In this document: positions 34,234-44,940 of the stretch, piece by piece
How the letters are laid out: every line of letters begins with the position of its first letter
How positions within the stretch are numbered: position 1 is the stretch's first letter
Assembly (NCBI RefSeq): GCF_002723615.1
Contig: NZ_KZ304957.1
Span: 1-64,000 of the forward strand
Reading direction: 5' to 3'
Origin: Limimaricola cinnabarinus
Lineage (GTDB): Bacteria; Pseudomonadota; Alphaproteobacteria; Rhodobacterales; Rhodobacteraceae
Length of the DNA stretch: 64,000 bases
The notes under the pieces: generated by a model
Told to the model about the DNA's origin: nothing
Database searches by the model: none
The model's input: the letters and a program-made list of their open reading frames with translations, nothing else
Translations under genes and position numbers: made by a program

Positions 34234-35168
34234 GCCGCCCCCCGCGCCGCGGCCATCGCCGTTTCGAAATCCGCCTCGGGCCGGAATCCCAGCGCATGCG
34301 CGTGGGCATTGTCGTAGCGCAGCGGCATCAGCCGGGCGCGCAGCGTCTCGCGGCGCAACAGCCCCGGCAGACGGGGGGCGAGCGGCGTCAGCAGCCCCGC
34401 CGCCATGTCGAGCCCGCGCCAGCCCAGCGGCAGGCCGCGCCGGCCCAGCGCGGCGAGAAAGCGCGCGCGGTCGGGGCGGTCGTCGTCGAGCGCGTGGATC
34501 AGCTCGACCGGGTCGGCCTGCGGCGCGGTCGCGGCCAGCAGGAGGATCTGCGCGGCATGCGCAAGCCAGCACAGCGGCAGCTCGCCCGCATGGCGCGGCC
34601 CGAGCGTCAGGGGGCCGAGCGTGACGCCCATATGCGCGTTCCACAGATGCCCGGCCCCGAAGATCGCCCCGGGCCGCACGATCCGCAGCATCGCGCCGTG
34701 GCGCGCGGCGATGGCGCGGGCGTCGCGTTCCTGCGCGATCTTGGCGCGGGCATAAGCGTCGCGCCGCTCGGGGCGCGGCTCGATCGGCGTGTCTTCGTTG
34801 ACGCGGGCAAAGGGCGCGAGGCCGGCGGTGCCCAGCACCGAGATCGAGCTGACCAGCACCAGCCGCGCACCCGATCCTGCCGCGTGATCGAGCAGGCGGG
34901 CGCTCGGCGCCACGGTGCCTTCGGCCTGCGCCGCGTCGTCGCCGCCCATCCGCGCGGCGGCATGGATCACCGCCGATACCCCATCGAGCGGCGGGCTCTC
35001 GCGCCTCAGATCGGCATGGACGACCTCGATGCCCGTATCCCCGGCCCATTCGGGCGGCGCCGCGCCGCGCGAGATCGCGCGCAGCTCATGGCCCTGCGCC
35101 CGCGCCCGCGCCACCACCGCCCGGCCAAGGAACCCGGCCGCCCCGGTGACGGCGATCACAGCGCCCAT
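34230..35168 (-). CDS. NAD-dependent epimerase/dehydratase-like (extended SDR)
   Basis: A 312-residue extended short-chain dehydrogenase. Rossmann start IAVTGAAGFLGRAVV, HAAARMGG after the fourth strand, Ser in VLVSSISVLG, and YARAKIAQER supplying the Tyr and Lys of the catalytic set; FGAGHLWN follows. Family members epimerise, dehydrate or reduce nucleotide sugars; the shorter C-terminal part and the absence of a clear nucleotide-sugar motif leave the substrate open. It overlaps the upstream oxidoreductase gene by 13 bp and the downstream GT4 gene by 4 bp, so a role in making a precursor for those transferases is likely. Confidence 0.85.
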   Translation of the reverse strand: MGAVIAVTGAAGFLGRAVVARARAQGHELRAISRGAAPPEWAGDTGIEVVHADLRRESPPLDGVSAVIHAAARMGGDDAAQAEGTVAPSARLLDHAAGSGARLVLVSSISVLGTAGLAPFARVNEDTPIEPRPERRDAYARAKIAQERDARAIAARHGAMLRIVRPGAIFGAGHLWNAHMGVTLGPLTLGPRHAGELPLCWLAHAAQILLLAATAPQADPVELIHALDDDRPDRARFLAALGRRGLPLGWRGLDMAAGLLTPLAPRLPGLLRRETLRARLMPLRYDNAHAHALGFRPEADFETAMAAARGAA

Positions 35169-36268
35169 GGCATCGGCTCCATCGGTGCGCAGCGCGTCGT
35201 CATCTCGCGCGCCGCCCCCTCCTGGATCGCCAGCGTCACCTCGGTCAGGTGCAGCGCATAGGCCCCGGCGAGGCGGCTTTCGCGCCCCTGCGCGATGGCG
35301 TCGAGCATCTCGGCGGGGCCCAGCGCGAAATCCATCCTCGCCGCGCCGCGCCGCCCCGGCTTGGGCTGATGCGCCCCCCTGAGCGAGACGTCGCGCGCCA
35401 GCGGGCTTTCGAGCAGGCGGCGGCGCAGCCGCATCCGGCGGCGGTAGCGCACGGGCGCGTGGTTGTCCCAGGCGCGGGAGACCTCGATCACGCCCTCCTC
35501 GCCGAAGACGCGCAGCCGGTGGTCGTGCGGCGCGGCGATGGAGCAGCTGAGCCGCGCCACCGGGCCGCTTTCGAAGAACAGCGCCGCGACCGAGAAATCG
35601 GGGGCGCCCTGCTTCGATCCCGGCTTGTCGGGGATCACTTCCGCCGCCGCGGCGACGACCCGCTTTACCGGCCCCAGATGCGCGATCAGCCATGACAGCC
35701 AGTAGCCCGCATGCTCCAGCGTGCAGCCTGTGGCGAACTCGTCTTCGGCGGGCCATGGCGCGCCGCTTTCGCTGGCCCAGTCGCGGTAGGGTGCCTGCGA
35801 AATGAACCCGTCATCGAGCTCGGCATAGATCAGCCGCGGCGCGCCGCCCACGCCCATGCGCAGCGCTCGGCCCAGGCCCTGCGCCGATTGCGACAGCACC
35901 GAGGAGGGGGCCGAGGCCAGCTGCAACCCGCGCGCGCGGGCGAGATCGTGCAGCTCGCGCGCGGTTTCCATATCCGTCACCATCGGCTTTTCGGACCAGA
36001 CATGCCGCCCGGCGCGCAGGCAGCCGCGGGTGATCGTGGCGTGGCTGCGCGGGTTGGTGAGGTTCAGCACCAGCCCGTCATGCGGCAGCGCCGCGCAGGC
36101 GGCCGCCGGGTCGGGCAGCGCCGCGACGCCCCAATGCCTGCAAAAGGCAGAGAGCCGGGCCGGGTCGCGGTCATGGGCGCCGAGCACCCGGATTTCGGGG
36201 TGGGCCTTGAGGCTGCGCATGTAGAGATCGGCGACATAGCCGCATCCGATCACTGTGACGTCTTTCAT
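35156..36268 (-). CDS. Gfo/Idh/MocA family oxidoreductase
   Basis: A 370-residue NAD(P)-dependent sugar oxidoreductase of the glucose-fructose/inositol dehydrogenase type. Seen: KDVTVIGCGYVADLYM at the N-terminus, LTNPRSHATITRGCLRAG, the catalytic-lysine motif WSEKPMV (about residue 95), and a mixed C-terminal domain with ATGCTLEHAGYWLSWL. In polysaccharide loci such enzymes oxidise or reduce nucleotide sugars. I chose ATG 36268 because the Rossmann strand begins right there; an in-frame ATG 75 bases upstream would add an unlikely polar leader. It heads a minus-strand operon of four genes and faces the WecG-like gene across a 168-bp divergent promoter region. Confidence 0.85.
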   Translation of the reverse strand: MKDVTVIGCGYVADLYMRSLKAHPEIRVLGAHDRDPARLSAFCRHWGVAALPDPAAACAALPHDGLVLNLTNPRSHATITRGCLRAGRHVWSEKPMVTDMETARELHDLARARGLQLASAPSSVLSQSAQGLGRALRMGVGGAPRLIYAELDDGFISQAPYRDWASESGAPWPAEDEFATGCTLEHAGYWLSWLIAHLGPVKRVVAAAAEVIPDKPGSKQGAPDFSVAALFFESGPVARLSCSIAAPHDHRLRVFGEEGVIEVSRAWDNHAPVRYRRRMRLRRRLLESPLARDVSLRGAHQPKPGRRGAARMDFALGPAEMLDAIAQGRESRLAGAYALHLTEVTLAIQEGAAREMTTRCAPMEPMPWAL

Positions 36269-36436
36269 CGCGCTGCGGCTCCATGCGGTCTGTCGGGCGT
36301 CCGACCGCTTCCGGTCCGACGCCAAGTGGTACACAAGGGACATGGCGGCATCGGGGCGGCCGCGAGATCCTCGGGGCCATGGCTAAGCCAGCCCGCGCCC
36401 CGCGCCAAGAGGCGGAGGGCAGGCGAGGGAAGCGCG

Positions 36437-37189
36437 ATGGAATTCGATCATGGGGCGGGCCGGGTCCGGGTCAACATCACCGGTCATGCCGATCTGTTGG
36501 GCGAGGTGGGCGCGCGGCTGCGCGCGCATCGGGGCTTCGCGCTGGCGACGCTCAACCTCGATCACCTCGTGAAGCTGCGGCGCGACGCGGAGTTCGCCAC
36601 GGCCTATGCCGCGCAGGATCTCGTCACCGCCGATGGCAACCCGGTGGTCTGGCTGTCGCGGCTGGCCGGGCGCGAGGTGGCGCTCTTGCCGGGGGCCGAC
36701 CTGATCGCGCCGCTGGCGGCCGAGGCGGCGCGCTGCGGCGTGGCGGTGGCCTTCATCGGCGGCACGGAGGAGAGCCTTGCGCGCGCGGAGCGTGCCTTGC
36801 AGGCCCGGGTGCCGGGGCTGCGGGTCGCGGCGCGCATCGCCCCGCCCATGGGCTTCGACCCGGAGGGGGCCGAGGCCGATGCCGCGCTCGACGCGGTGGC
36901 GGCAAGCGGGGCGGGGCTGGTGTTTCTCGCGCTGGGCGCGCCCAAGCAGGAGCGGCTCGCTGCGCGGGGGCGGGCGCGCCAGCCGCAGCTGGGCTTCGTC
37001 TCGATCGGCGCGGGGCTCGATTTTCTCGCCGGGACACAGCAGCGCGCGCCGCGGCTGGTGCGGCGGCTGGCGCTCGAATGGCTGTGGCGCGCGGGCTCGA
37101 ACCCGGCCCGGCTGGCCGGGCGCTACGCGCGCTGCGCCGCGATCCTGCCGGGACATGCGCTGCGCGCCTGGCGGATGCGGCGCGGCTGA
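36437..37189 (+). CDS. WecG/TagA-type family 26 glycosyltransferase
   Basis: A 250-residue glycosyltransferase of the WecG/TagA/CpsF family, which adds N-acetylmannosamine(-uronic acid) or glucose residues to a lipid-linked first sugar. Seen: NLDHLVKLRRDAEFATAY, VTADGNPVVWLSRLAG (TADG is the family hallmark), LLPGADLIAPL, IGGTEESLARAERAL, PPMGFDP, FLALGAPKQERL and IGAGLDFLAGTQQRAP with WLWR close behind. All conserved blocks are present. The ATG at 36437 is preceded by GAGGGA at 6 bases. It is transcribed divergently from the minus-strand oxidoreductase operon and closes the polysaccharide region. Confidence 0.92.
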   Translation: MEFDHGAGRVRVNITGHADLLGEVGARLRAHRGFALATLNLDHLVKLRRDAEFATAYAAQDLVTADGNPVVWLSRLAGREVALLPGADLIAPLAAEAARCGVAVAFIGGTEESLARAERALQARVPGLRVAARIAPPMGFDPEGAEADAALDAVAASGAGLVFLALGAPKQERLAARGRARQPQLGFVSIGAGLDFLAGTQQRAPRLVRRLALEWLWRAGSNPARLAGRYARCAAILPGHALRAWRMRRG

Positions 37190-37313
37190 GCGCGGTTCCG
37201 GCCATCTGCGCGGACCGGCCTGTGCGCGAACGCGCGAAGATCGCCCGCGCTGCGGGTTTCGCGCCTCGGGGCAGGGGGCTATCGTCGCGCCAAGCAGGCG
37301 AAAGGTTTAGAAG

Positions 37314-38243
37314 ATGCCCCCCATCGTGTCGGTTCGCGACCTGACCAAGAGTTACGCGGGCGGCTTCACCGCCCTCGATCACGTGTCGCTCGAGATCGAG
37401 CAGGGCGAGATCATCGCGCTGCTCGGCCCCAACGGCGCGGGCAAGACGACGCTCATCTCCACCATCTGCGGCATCACCATGCCCTCGGGCGGCACGGTCG
37501 AGGTCGGCGGCCACGACGTGGTGCGCGACTGGCGAAAGGCGCGCGACCTGATCGGCCTCGTGCCGCAGGAGATCGCGCTCGAGCCGTTCTCGACCGTGTG
37601 GAACAACGTCCGCTTCACCCGCGGCCTGTTCGACCGCAAGCGCGACGACGCGCATCTGGAGCGTCTGCTGCGCGACCTGTCGCTGTGGGAGAAACGCGAC
37701 GCCAAGGTGATGGAGCTGTCGGGCGGCATGAAGCGCCGGGTGCTGATCGCCAAGGCGCTGAGCCACGAGCCGAAGATCCTGTTTCTCGACGAGCCGACGG
37801 CGGGTGTCGACGTGGAGCTGCGCAAGGATATGTGGCGCGTGGTCGAGCGGCTGCGCGAGGAGGGGGTGACGATCATCCTCACCACCCATTACATCGAGGA
37901 GGCCGAGGCCATCGCCGACCGGATCGGGGTCATCTCCAAGGGGCGGATCATGCTGGTCGAGCGCACCGAGGACCTGATGGCGCGGCTGGGGCGCAAGGAG
38001 CTTCGGATCGAGCTGGCCGAGCCCGTCGCCGAACTGCCGCAATCGCTGCGGCGCGAGGGGCTGCTGCGCGCCGAGGACGGAACGGCGCTGATCTACACCT
38101 ATGACACCCATGCCGAGCGCACCGGCATCACCGCGCTTCTGGCCGACATCCAGGCGGCGGGGTTGCAGCTCACCGATCTTTCCACCAGCAATTCCAGCCT
38201 CGAAGAGATCTTCGTGGGCCTCGTCAAGGAGGACGCGGCATGA
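37314..38243 (+). CDS. ABC transporter ATP-binding protein (YadG-like)
   Basis: ATPase subunit of an ABC-2 type exporter. The 309-residue protein has Walker [14 protein letters not shown]-loop LVPQEIAL, signature [10 protein letters not shown], Walker [13 protein letters not shown] and the switch histidine in [11 protein letters not shown]. After residue 220 a small extra domain follows ([16 protein letters not shown]), common in the drug/polysaccharide exporter branch resembling E. coli YadG. The stop overlaps the permease start (ATGA). The gene lies 124 bp beyond the WecG-like gene and may be unrelated to it; the substrate is unknown. Confidence 0.92.
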   Translation: MPPIVSVRDLTKSYAGGFTALDHVSLEIEQGEIIALLGPNGAGKTTLISTICGITMPSGGTVEVGGHDVVRDWRKARDLIGLVPQEIALEPFSTVWNNVRFTRGLFDRKRDDAHLERLLRDLSLWEKRDAKVMELSGGMKRRVLIAKALSHEPKILFLDEPTAGVDVELRKDMWRVVERLREEGVTIILTTHYIEEAEAIADRIGVISKGRIMLVERTEDLMARLGRKELRIELAEPVAELPQSLRREGLLRAEDGTALIYTYDTHAERTGITALLADIQAAGLQLTDLSTSNSSLEEIFVGLVKEDAA

Positions 38244-39001
38244 ATCTCGGCGCCGTCACCGCGATCTACAAGGCCGAGATGGCCCGCTTCTTCCGCACGC
38301 TTCTGCAAAGCTTCATCTCGCCCGTGATCTCGACCTCGCTCTATTTCGTGGTCTTCGGCTCGGCCATCGGCAGCCGCATGGACCGGGTCGAGGGGGTGGA
38401 ATACGCGGCCTTCATCATTCCGGGGCTGATCATGCTCTCGGTGATGACGCAGGCGACCTCGAACGCCAGCTTCGCGATCTATTTCCCGAAATTCATCGGC
38501 ACGATCTACGAATACCTCTCCGCCCCGATCAGCTTTCTGGAGGTGACGCTGGGTTTCGTCGGCGCGGCGGCGACCAAGGCGCTGTTCATCGGCCTTGTGA
38601 TCCTCGCCACCTCGTTCCTCTTCGTCGATTTCACCATATTGCACCCGGTCTCGATGCTGGCCTTCCTGATCCTGACCTGCATCAGCTTCTCGCTTCTGGG
38701 CTTCATCATCGGCATCTGGGCCAGGAATTTCGAACAGCTGCAGCTGATCCCGCTTCTGGTGATCACGCCGCTCGTCTTTCTCGGCGGCAGCTTCTACTCG
38801 ATCTCGATGCTGCCGCCCGCCTGGCAGGTCGTCACCCGGTTCAACCCGGTGGTCTACCTGATCTCGGGCTTTCGCTGGTCCTTCTTCGGGCAGGCCGACG
38901 TCTCCATCGGGGTGAGCCTCGCGGCGATCGGGCTCTTTACCGCGATCTGCCTCGGGATCATCTGGCTGATTTTCCGCACCGGCTGGCGCATCCGCTCATG
39001 A
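38240..39001 (+). CDS. ABC-2 type transporter permease (YadH-like)
   Basis: Membrane subunit for the ATPase encoded just upstream. The 253-residue protein has six hydrophobic helices, the pattern of ABC-2 permeases, with an amphipathic N-terminus ([14 protein letters not shown]), a conserved [12 protein letters not shown], and, near the end, [21 protein letters not shown], a signature stretch of the YadH branch. A half-size ATPase plus a single permease implies a homodimeric exporter. Start codon overlap (ATGA) with the ATPase gene supports a tight complex. Confidence 0.9.
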   Translation: MNLGAVTAIYKAEMARFFRTLLQSFISPVISTSLYFVVFGSAIGSRMDRVEGVEYAAFIIPGLIMLSVMTQATSNASFAIYFPKFIGTIYEYLSAPISFLEVTLGFVGAAATKALFIGLVILATSFLFVDFTILHPVSMLAFLILTCISFSLLGFIIGIWARNFEQLQLIPLLVITPLVFLGGSFYSISMLPPAWQVVTRFNPVVYLISGFRWSFFGQADVSIGVSLAAIGLFTAICLGIIWLIFRTGWRIRS

Positions 39002-39029
39002 CCTTGTGATGGGGGCGGGCGCGGCCTAG

Positions 39030-39833
39030 ATGTCAGCCATGATGAACTGGCTGCCGTTTCGCCCCAAGGGCCCTCTCGTTTCCGTCATCCGCCTGCAGGG
39101 CGCGATCGGCGCCACAGGCACGGGCCTGAGCGACGCGGGCACCGCCGCGATGATCGAAAAGGCGTTCCGGCGCGGCAAGCCCGCCGCCGTCGCCATCGAG
39201 ATCAACTCGCCCGGCGGCTCGCCGGTGCAATCGGCGCTGATCGCCGCGCGCATCCGCAGGCTGGCCGAGGAAAAGGACATCCCCGTCATCGCCTTCGTCG
39301 AGGATGTGGCGGCCTCGGGGGGCTATTGGCTGGCGGCGGCGGCCGATGAGATCATCGTCGATCGCGGCTCGATCATGGGCTCCATCGGCGTGATCTCGGC
39401 GGGCTTCGGCGCGCATGAGCTTCTGGCGCGCAACGGCGTCGAGCGGCGGGTCCACACCGCCGGGAAATCCAAGAGCTTCCTCGATCCGTTCCGCCCCGAA
39501 AGGCCCGAGGACGTGGCCCGGCTCGAAGGCTGGCTCGAGGAGATGCACGACTATTTCATCGACCATGTGAAGACCCGGCGCGGCGCGAAGCTCGCCGACG
39601 ACCCGGACCTCTTCACCGGCGAGATCTGGATCGGCGCGCGGGCGGTGGAAAAGGGGCTCGCCGACGGGATCGGGCATCTCGTGCCGACCCTGAAGGCGCG
39701 CTTCGGCGACAAGATGCGCCTGCGCCGCCATGCCCGCAAGCGGCCCTTGCTGACGCGCTTCGGCGCGGGGCTGGCGCAGGATGCGCTGGGTGGCATCGAG
39801 GAGCGCGCGGGCTTCGCCCGCTTCGGTCTTTGA
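39030..39833 (+). CDS. S49 family serine protease (SppA/SohB-like)
   Basis: A 267-residue protease of the signal-peptide-peptidase A family, short like single-domain bacterial members. Seen: VAIEINSPGGSPVQSALI, the nucleophile region DVAASGGYWLAAAADEI (Ser in ASGG), SIMGSIGVI and the candidate catalytic Lys in HTAGKSKSFLDPF. A long helical linker and a basic C-terminus (MRLRRHARKRPLL) follow. There is no clear N-terminal membrane helix, so it may act as a soluble or peripherally attached enzyme. The stop overlaps the next small gene's ATG by one base (TGATG). Confidence 0.9.
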   Translation: MSAMMNWLPFRPKGPLVSVIRLQGAIGATGTGLSDAGTAAMIEKAFRRGKPAAVAIEINSPGGSPVQSALIAARIRRLAEEKDIPVIAFVEDVAASGGYWLAAAADEIIVDRGSIMGSIGVISAGFGAHELLARNGVERRVHTAGKSKSFLDPFRPERPEDVARLEGWLEEMHDYFIDHVKTRRGAKLADDPDLFTGEIWIGARAVEKGLADGIGHLVPTLKARFGDKMRLRRHARKRPLLTRFGAGLAQDALGGIEERAGFARFGL

Positions 39834-40011
39834 TGCTGATCAAGATCGTCACGCTGTTTCTGGTGGGCATGATCCTGCTCGCCATGTTCGGAAAACTGCG
39901 GCTGCCCAAGGGGCGGGGCCCCAGGGGCCTCATCGGGCGCGGCCGCTGCGCCGCCTGCGGGCGGCCGAGGATAGGCAAGGGGCCGTGCCCCTGCGGAAAG
40001 GACAGACTTTG

Positions 40012-40012
<1 letters not shown>
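39833..40012 (+). CDS. Small membrane protein with zinc-ribbon-like tail
   Basis: A 59-residue protein not assigned to a named family. It starts with one hydrophobic helix (LIKIVTLFLVGMILLAMFG) and ends with four cysteines, CAACG and CPCG, separated by 12 residues, a minimal zinc-ribbon pattern facing the cytoplasm. The coding region sits without gaps between the S49 protease (TGATG) and the antiporter (TGATG), so all three are probably co-translated. Role unknown. Confidence 0.75.
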
Positions 40013-40949
<937 letters not shown>

Positions 40950-40953
<4 letters not shown>

Positions 40954-41732
40954 GAGCGCGGGCGCTCGTCACCGGCGCCGGCGCGCGGCTGGGCCGCGCC
41001 ATGGCGCTCGATCTGGGCCGTCGCGGCTTTGACGTGATCGTGCATTACAACACCTCGAAGGACCCGGCCGAGGAGGTCGTGGCCGAGATCCGCGCCATGG
41101 GCCGCGAGGCGCATGCGCTGGGCGCGGATCTGCTCGACGAGGCGGCGGTGCAGGCGCTGATCCCGCGCGCCGTCGAGGCCCTGGACGGGCCGATCACCTG
41201 CCTCGTCAACTCCGCCTCGATCTTCGAATATGACGACATCGAAAGCGGCACCCGCGACAGCTGGGACCGGGCGATGGAGAGCAACCTGCGCGCGCCGGTG
41301 GTGCTGACCCAGAAGGTGGCCGAGCAGATCGCCGCGCCCGCCCGCGACGCGCGCGGCGAGCCGGTGGCCCGGGGCCTCGTGGTCAACATCATCGACCAGC
41401 GGGTGCGCAAGCTGACGCCCGATTTCATGTCCTACACCATCGCCAAGATGGGGCTGTGGGCCTTCACCCGCACCGCCGCGCAGGCGCTGGCCCCGAGGCT
41501 CAGGGTCAACGCGATCGGCCCCGGCCCGACGCTGCAGGGCGCCAACCAGAGCGACGAGCACTACGCCGGACAGCGCGCCAACACGGTGCTGCAACGCGGC
41601 TCCAACCCCGAGGACATCTGCGCGGCGCTGGGCTATTTCATCGACGCGCCGGGGGTGACGGGGCAGCTTCTCTGCGTCGATGGCGGCCAGCATCTGGGCT
41701 GGCGGACCCCGGATATCCAGGGGCGCAACTGA
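40950..41732 (+). CDS. Pteridine-reductase-like SDR (FolM type)
   Basis: A 260-residue short-chain dehydrogenase. Seen: TGAGARLGRAMALDL (NADPH site), HYNTSKDPA, CLVNSASIFEYD, VNIIDQRVRKLTPDF and YTIAKMG (Tyr-xxx-Lys). An Asp in place of the usual catalytic Ser (NIIDQR) is characteristic of pteridine reductases and FolM-type dihydromonapterin/dihydrofolate reductases, so I assign it there rather than to sugar or fatty-acid SDRs. It overlaps the antiporter gene by 4 bp and precedes uvrC, a gene order I associate with Rhodobacterales. Confidence 0.82.
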
Positions 41733-41856
41733 TCTCGCGGGCAGCCCCGTCCACGGGGCTGTCCACCGGGGCTGTGCGCAAGGCCGCGCGGCGCGGCATG
41801 GGGATGAAAGATCCACGGACCGCCGGTGTTTCCCCTGCGAAAACAGGTAATTGGCA

Positions 41857-41875
41857 TTGCCCATTTTTTGGGCAA
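41857..41875. terminator. Hairpin with T-rich loop downstream of the SDR gene
   Basis: TTGCCCA (41857-41863) pairs with TGGGCAA (41869-41875) around a TTTTT loop. It lies 124 bp beyond the SDR stop in the 280-bp gap before uvrC. No T-run follows on the plus strand, so it is a weak terminator candidate or a regulatory stem-loop. Confidence 0.3.
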
Positions 41876-41903
41876 ACCCATCAACCCCCTGACACTCCAA
41901 GGC

Positions 41904-41945
41904 TTATCCCTGCCGTCCCGCCGCTATCCACCCGCTTATCCCCAG
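41904..41945 (+). promoter_or_regulatory. Cluster of DnaA-box-like sequences upstream of uvrC
   Basis: Three related 9-mers occur in one orientation: TTATCCCTG (41904-41912), CTATCCACC (41924-41932) and TTATCCCCA (41936-41944). The last differs from the DnaA consensus TTATCCACA at one base, the others at two to three. They lie about 70-110 bp before the uvrC start. Real DnaA binding is uncertain. Confidence 0.3.
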
Positions 41946-42012
41946 AAACGGTGGACAGCTTTGCACATGACGCAGGGACGACTAGATTGCAGGACCAGCG
42001 CACGATGCCGAT

Positions 42013-43896
42013 ATGGACCGCATGACCGACACTCAGACCGATACGCCGAAGACCCCGCTGACCGGCCACGCGCTGATCCGTTCGCAGCTGCGGCTGATCG
42101 ACGGCTCGCCGGGCGTCTACCGCATGCTCGATGCCGAAAGCCGCGTGCTTTATGTCGGCAAGGCGCGCAACCTGCGCGCGCGCGTGTCGAGCTATGCCCG
42201 GCCCGCGGGCCATTCGGGGCGCATCTCGCGGATGATCCGCGAAACCGCCTCGATGATGTTCCTCACCACCCGGACCGAGACCGAGGCGCTGCTTCTGGAG
42301 CAGAACCTCATCAAGCAGCTCAAGCCGCGCTACAACGTGCTTCTGCGCGACGACAAGTCGTTTCCGAACATCCACATCTCGGATCACGACTTCCCGCAGA
42401 TCGGCAAGCATCGCGGCGCGCGCAAGGGCGCGGGGCAGTTCTTCGGCCCCTTCGCCAGCGCGGGCGCGGTGAACCGGACGCTCAACCAGCTGCAAAAGGC
42501 GTTCCTCTTGCGCAACTGCACCGATTCGGTGTTCGAGGGGCGCACCCGGCCCTGCCTCCTGCACCAGATCAAGCGCTGCTCGGCGCCCTGCACGGGCGAG
42601 ATCAGTGCCGAGGATTATGCCGGGAGCGTCAGGGACGCGGTGCGCTTTCTGTCGGGCAAGTCGACGCAGGTGCAGGAGGTGCTGGGCCGCCAGATGGCCG
42701 AGGCCTCCGAGAACATGGAGTTCGAACGCGCCGCCGCGCTGCGCGACCGGATCCGCGCGCTGACGCAGGTGCAGACCGCGCAGGGCATCAACCCGCGCGG
42801 CGTCTCGGAGGCCGACGTGATCGCGCTGCATGTCGAGGGAGGTCAGGCCTGCGTTCAGGTCTTCTTCATCCGCGGCAACCAGAACTGGGGCAACCGCGAC
42901 TATTACCCGCGCGTGTCGGGCGAGGAGGACCCCTCGGAGGTCATGCAGGCCTTCGTCGGGCAGTTCTACGCCGACCGCGAACCGGCCCGGCAGCTGATCC
43001 TGAGCCACGGGCTCGACGATCCCGACCTGATGATCGAGGCGCTGAGCGAGAAGCTCGGCCGCAAGGTCGAGGTGATCGTGCCGCAGCGGGGCGAAAAGGC
43101 CGAGCTGGTCGAGGGGGCGGCGCGCAACGCCCGCGAAAGCCTCGCACGCAAGATGAGCGAGACGGCGACCCAAGGAAAGCTGCTGCGCGGCCTGGCCGAG
43201 GCCTTCGGCCTCGACGAGCCGCCGCGCCGGATCGAGGTCTATGACAACTCCCACATCATGGGCACCGATGCCGTGGGCGGCATGATCGTCGCGGGGCCGG
43301 AGGGCTTCGAGAAGAGCCAGTACCGCAAGTTCAACATCAAGGGCACCGAGATCACGCCGGGCGACGATTTCGGCATGATGAAGGAGGTGCTGACCCGCCG
43401 CTTCGCGCGGCTCCTCAAGGAGGACCCCGGCCGCGAGAGCCCGGCCTGGCCCGACCTTCTGCTGATCGATGGCGGCGCGGGGCAGGTGAGCGCGGTGCAG
43501 GAGATCCTCGACGAGATGGGCATCGACGACGTGGCGATGATCGGCGTGGCCAAGGGGGTCGACCGCGACCACGGCAAGGAGGAGTTCTACCGCACCGGCA
43601 TGCGGCCCTTCGCCCTGCCGCGCAACGACCCTGTCCTCTACTTCGTGCAGCGCCTGCGCGACGAGGCGCACCGCTTCGCCATCGGCACCCACCGCGCCAA
43701 GCGGGCCAAGGCGGTGGGGGCGACCCCGCTCGACGAGATCGCGGGCGTGGGCGCTACGCGCAAGCGCGCACTGCTCGCGCATTTCGGCTCGGCCAAGGCG
43801 GTGAGCCGCGCCAACCTCGCCGATCTCAAGGCGGTGCAGGGCATCTCGGAAAGCCTCGCGGAGAAGATCTACGGCCATTTTCACGAAAGCGGCTGA
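42013..43896 (+). CDS. uvrC: Excinuclease ABC subunit C
   Basis: Makes the two incisions on either side of a DNA lesion in nucleotide excision repair together with UvrA and UvrB. The 627-residue length is standard. Domains in order: GIY-YIG nuclease ([20 protein letters not shown], about 35-54), a cysteine-containing segment ([15 protein letters not shown]), UvrB-binding UVR motif ([16 protein letters not shown], about 236-251), RNase H-like nuclease ([30 protein letters not shown]) and C-terminal helix-hairpin-helix pair ([34 protein letters not shown]). A second ATG three codons downstream is possible as the start. Confidence 0.96.
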   Translation: MDRMTDTQTDTPKTPLTGHALIRSQLRLIDGSPGVYRMLDAESRVLYVGKARNLRARVSSYARPAGHSGRISRMIRETASMMFLTTRTETEALLLEQNLIKQLKPRYNVLLRDDKSFPNIHISDHDFPQIGKHRGARKGAGQFFGPFASAGAVNRTLNQLQKAFLLRNCTDSVFEGRTRPCLLHQIKRCSAPCTGEISAEDYAGSVRDAVRFLSGKSTQVQEVLGRQMAEASENMEFERAAALRDRIRALTQVQTAQGINPRGVSEADVIALHVEGGQACVQVFFIRGNQNWGNRDYYPRVSGEEDPSEVMQAFVGQFYADREPARQLILSHGLDDPDLMIEALSEKLGRKVEVIVPQRGEKAELVEGAARNARESLARKMSETATQGKLLRGLAEAFGLDEPPRRIEVYDNSHIMGTDAVGGMIVAGPEGFEKSQYRKFNIKGTEITPGDDFGMMKEVLTRRFARLLKEDPGRESPAWPDLLLIDGGAGQVSAVQEILDEMGIDDVAMIGVAKGVDRDHGKEEFYRTGMRPFALPRNDPVLYFVQRLRDEAHRFAIGTHRAKRAKAVGATPLDEIAGVGATRKRALLAHFGSAKAVSRANLADLKAVQGISESLAEKIYGHFHESG

Positions 43897-43910
43897 CGGC
43901 AGGGGGGCTG

Positions 43911-44000
43911 TTTCATCTTTCCGAAAATACGCATGGCGCGCCGCTGCGGCCGCGCGCCCGGCCAAACCGTCATGCCATGCGTATTTGAAGAAAGATGAAA
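43911..44000. repeat. Inverted repeat built from a dispersed 22-25-bp element
   Basis: TTTCATCTTTCCGAAAATACGCATG (43911-43935; shown in parts: TTTCATCTTTC, AAATACGCATG) is matched by its inverted copy at 43976-44000, with 22 of 25 bases pairing around a 40-base GC-rich loop. The left arm begins 14 bases after the uvrC stop. The same element recurs at 61251-61272. It may terminate transcription or be a repetitive extragenic element. Confidence 0.8.
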
Positions 44001-44070
44001 GGGACGGACGGCCAGCAGAATGGCGGCGCGGCTATGGCAAGACCGGGGGGAGCGCGCTATCTCTTGGCGC

Positions 44071-44682
44071 ATGACATGGACCTTGCCCAATATTCTCACC
44101 GTCCTGCGGCTTCTGGCAGCTCCCGGCGTCGCGGTGATGTTCCTTTTCTTCCTGCGGCCATGGGCCGACTGGTTCGCGCTGGTGCTCTTCGTCGTGGCCG
44201 CCGTGACCGATTTCGTCGATGGCTACCTCGCCCGCGCCTGGAAGCAGGAGTCGAAGTTCGGCGCGATGCTCGACCCGATCGCCGACAAGGCGATGGTGAT
44301 CATCGCGCTTCTGGTCATCACCGGCTTTTCGGGCATGAACCCGTGGATCCTGCTGCCCGCGACGCTGATCCTGTTCCGCGAGGTCTTCGTCTCGGGGCTG
44401 CGCGAGTTTCTCGGCGCCAAGGCGGGGCTGTTGCAGGTCACCAAGCTCGCCAAGTGGAAGACCACCGCGCAGATGGTCGCCATCGCGGTGCTGTTCTCCA
44501 CCGGCGCCTTCGAGCATGGCGGCCATGAGATCGGCTCCGTCATCAGCTGGTGGACCGGCATCGTGCTGCTGTGGCTTGCCGCGGTCCTGACGCTGATGAC
44601 CGGATGGGATTATTTCTCCAAGGCGCTGCCCTTCCTGCGCGACGCGCCGCAGCCCGACCCGTCGGAGCGGCGCGTGCCATGA
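44071..44682 (+). CDS. pgsA: CDP-diacylglycerol-glycerol-3-phosphate 3-phosphatidyltransferase
   Basis: Makes phosphatidylglycerol phosphate from CDP-diacylglycerol and glycerol-3-phosphate in the inner membrane. The 203-residue protein starts with TWTLPNILTVLRLLAAPG, characteristic of PgsA, and carries the CDP-alcohol phosphotransferase motif from DFVDGYLAR to FGAMLDPIADK, with both aspartate pairs intact (DxxDG...AR...G...DxxxD). Four to six hydrophobic helices follow. The stop overlaps the moaD ATG (ATGA). Confidence 0.94.
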   Translation: MTWTLPNILTVLRLLAAPGVAVMFLFFLRPWADWFALVLFVVAAVTDFVDGYLARAWKQESKFGAMLDPIADKAMVIIALLVITGFSGMNPWILLPATLILFREVFVSGLREFLGAKAGLLQVTKLAKWKTTAQMVAIAVLFSTGAFEHGGHEIGSVISWWTGIVLLWLAAVLTLMTGWDYFSKALPFLRDAPQPDPSERRVP

Positions 44683-44927
44683 TCGAGATCGTCTATTTCG
44701 CATGGGTGCGCGAGCGGATCGGCCTGCCGCGCGAACGGATCGAGACCGGTGCCGCCACGGTGGCCGATCTGGTCGAGGAGCTGCGCGGCCGCGAGGAGCG
44801 CTATGCCGCGGCCTTTTCGGACGTCTCGGCGCTGCGCGTGGCGCTCGACCAGGAGCTGTCGGAGTTCGAGGCGAGCCTGTCGGGCGTGCGCGAGGTGGCG
44901 TTCTTTCCGCCGATGACCGGCGGCTGA
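44679..44927 (+). CDS. moaD: Molybdopterin synthase sulfur carrier subunit
   Basis: Small ubiquitin-like sulfur carrier of molybdopterin synthase. The 82-residue product begins IEIVYFAWVRERIGL and ends in PPMTGG, the C-terminal Gly-Gly that becomes a thiocarboxylate and donates sulfur to precursor Z. Length and ends match MoaD. It lies directly before moaE, its catalytic partner, and is translationally coupled to pgsA. Confidence 0.95.
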   Translation: MIEIVYFAWVRERIGLPRERIETGAATVADLVEELRGREERYAAAFSDVSALRVALDQELSEFEASLSGVREVAFFPPMTGG

Positions 44928-44940
44928 GGAGGGGGCGGGC

